Shown here piece by piece: positions 63,420 through 64,000 of a stretch of DNA of 64,000 nucleotides. The notes below the pieces were generated by a model. That model had not been told where the DNA came from. It did no database searches and saw nothing but the letters and a program-made list of their open reading frames with translations. Source of the DNA: Ruegeria sp. ANG-S4 (GTDB lineage: Bacteria > Pseudomonadota > Alphaproteobacteria > Rhodobacterales > Rhodobacteraceae). The position numbers and the translations under genes are program-made. The stretch spans positions 186,001 to 250,000 of the forward strand of contig NZ_JWLK01000006.1 of assembly GCF_000814005.1 (NCBI RefSeq), given 5' to 3'. The stretch's first letter is position 1; the number at the start of each line of letters is the position of its first letter.

Positions 63420-64000
63420 GTGGTAACAAGTTTTAAGTCCGTGGCGGAGCGTGTTCTTGCCCTGTGCAGCCCACAACGCGTGGTTGCGGGTCTCGTTTTC
63501 ATTCCACTTTTGGCGTTTTCATTTGCCCCTTTTCGGGACATGGCGCTGTCTTTTCCGCAACGGCTTGTTTTCTGGACCGGTGTCATGGCCCTCGCGCTTG
63601 CAGTAACCTGGGCAGCGGGACGGTTGGTTCATATGCGTTTGCATCAACGTGGGGTGATCATTCGGGATGCCGTATTCGCCATTGTGATTCTAACTCTGTT
63701 TGCGCCTGCCTTGTGGGTGTTTGCTTGGTTGGTGTTTTCTTTCGGCGGGCAGGATGCGCCAAGCCTCTCGACAGTTCTTCCTTACGGAGCGCTCTTTGCA
63801 ACCGGTCTGTTGTTGATCCGACATCGGGAGTTTGAAGCTGTTGAGCCCCCTCAGCCGCACCCGAGGCTTTACCAACGTTTGCCCGAGGGGTTCAGCGGTC
63901 AAGTCTACCGCCTGACAGTCAGAAATCACCATGTTGACGTTGTGACTTCCCAAGGCACGTTTACAATCCGATCAAGGTTCACTGACGCAATTGCCGAGAT
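63420..64000 (+). CDS. membrane-anchored LytTR-type DNA-binding protein (partial)
   Basis: Runs off the right edge; about 193 residues are visible. I read this frame by eye. The N-terminal half has three or four hydrophobic helices (GLVFIPLLAFSFAPF; VFWTGVMALALAVTWAAG; VFAIVILTLFAPALWVFAWL; GALFATGLLLI). From about residue 138, PRLYQRLPEGFSG, VYRLTVRNHHVDVVTSQG and FTIRSRFTDAI match the start of a LytTR DNA-binding domain. I put the start at GTG 63420, the first start codon after a stop at 63369; its ribosome site is tight, so GTG 63441 is possible. Confidence 0.75.
   Translation, partial: MVTSFKSVAERVLALCSPQRVVAGLVFIPLLAFSFAPFRDMALSFPQRLVFWTGVMALALAVTWAAGRLVHMRLHQRGVIIRDAVFAIVILTLFAPALWVFAWLVFSFGGQDAPSLSTVLPYGALFATGLLLIRHREFEAVEPPQPHPRLYQRLPEGFSGQVYRLTVRNHHVDVVTSQGTFTIRSRFTDAIAE

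Noticed and set aside
63464..63835. 123-codon frame near the right edge
   Set aside because: Its Cys/Ser/Arg-rich product is unlike any family, while the other frame gives membrane helices and a LytTR start.

Overview
The window looks like a stretch of core chromosome from a marine alphaproteobacterium of the Roseobacter group (Rhodobacteraceae, Ruegeria-like). I infer this from the G+C-rich coding sequence with many TTG and GTG starts, the phosphatidylcholine synthase, the formate dehydrogenase operon, and the gene orders ruvCAB - ybgC - tolQRAB - pal - cpoB - tilS - ftsH and fhs - chorismate mutase - folD. I see no rRNA, tRNA, CRISPR array, insertion sequence or prophage. Nearly all the sequence is protein-coding, and only one gap exceeds 300 bases.

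Layout. 1-7741: a partial membrane protein (DUF2189), a LysR regulator, a formate dehydrogenase operon (an FdsG-FdsB fusion plus FdsA) closed by a strong terminator, then a cyclase-family hydrolase and a hotdog thioesterase. 7746-13702: tamA and tamB on the minus strand. 13799-20908: a purine (urate to glyoxylate) breakdown cluster with membrane urate hydroxylase PuuD, a LysR regulator, hydroxyisourate hydrolase, a PuuE-OHCU decarboxylase fusion, ureidoglycolate lyase and ureidoglycine aminohydrolase, interrupted by a GAPDH paralogue and a small secreted protein. 21084-26206: a small surface-antigen-like protein, a GhrA-like reductase, an acyl-CoA dehydrogenase with a thioesterase-like partner, and a DUF1007/NicO nickel-cobalt exporter pair. 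26212-34617: truA, then ycjX - GNAT - ycjF and a run of membrane proteins (SDR-DoxX fusion, DUF2269, DUF2339).

34783-47401: ileS, ogt, a GreA/GreB-like orphan, pcs, DUF484-xerC, a transaldolase-like aldolase, priA, an MFS carrier, prmA, a small membrane protein and a DUF1127 protein. 47734-59390: ruvCAB, an unknown gene, the complete Tol-Pal operon, tilS and ftsH. 59483-64000: a MOSC protein, fhs, chorismate mutase, folD and, at the right edge, a partial membrane-anchored LytTR protein.

How the genes work together. Formate dehydrogenase, fhs and folD handle one-carbon units at the formate level, by oxidation to CO2 or assimilation through tetrahydrofolate. The purine cluster turns urate into glyoxylate and urea/ammonia, and the nearby GhrA-like reductase could consume the glyoxylate. 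TamAB, Tol-Pal and FtsH maintain the envelope. The oddest sequence signals are a compositionally foreign segment inside the ileS editing domain, an exact 109-residue repeat in TamB, a terminator-like hairpin just upstream of fhs, and several inverted repeats that look like regulator boxes. I did not find a clearly new multi-gene system. The best leads for new biology are the unknown genes and leader structures listed in the findings.
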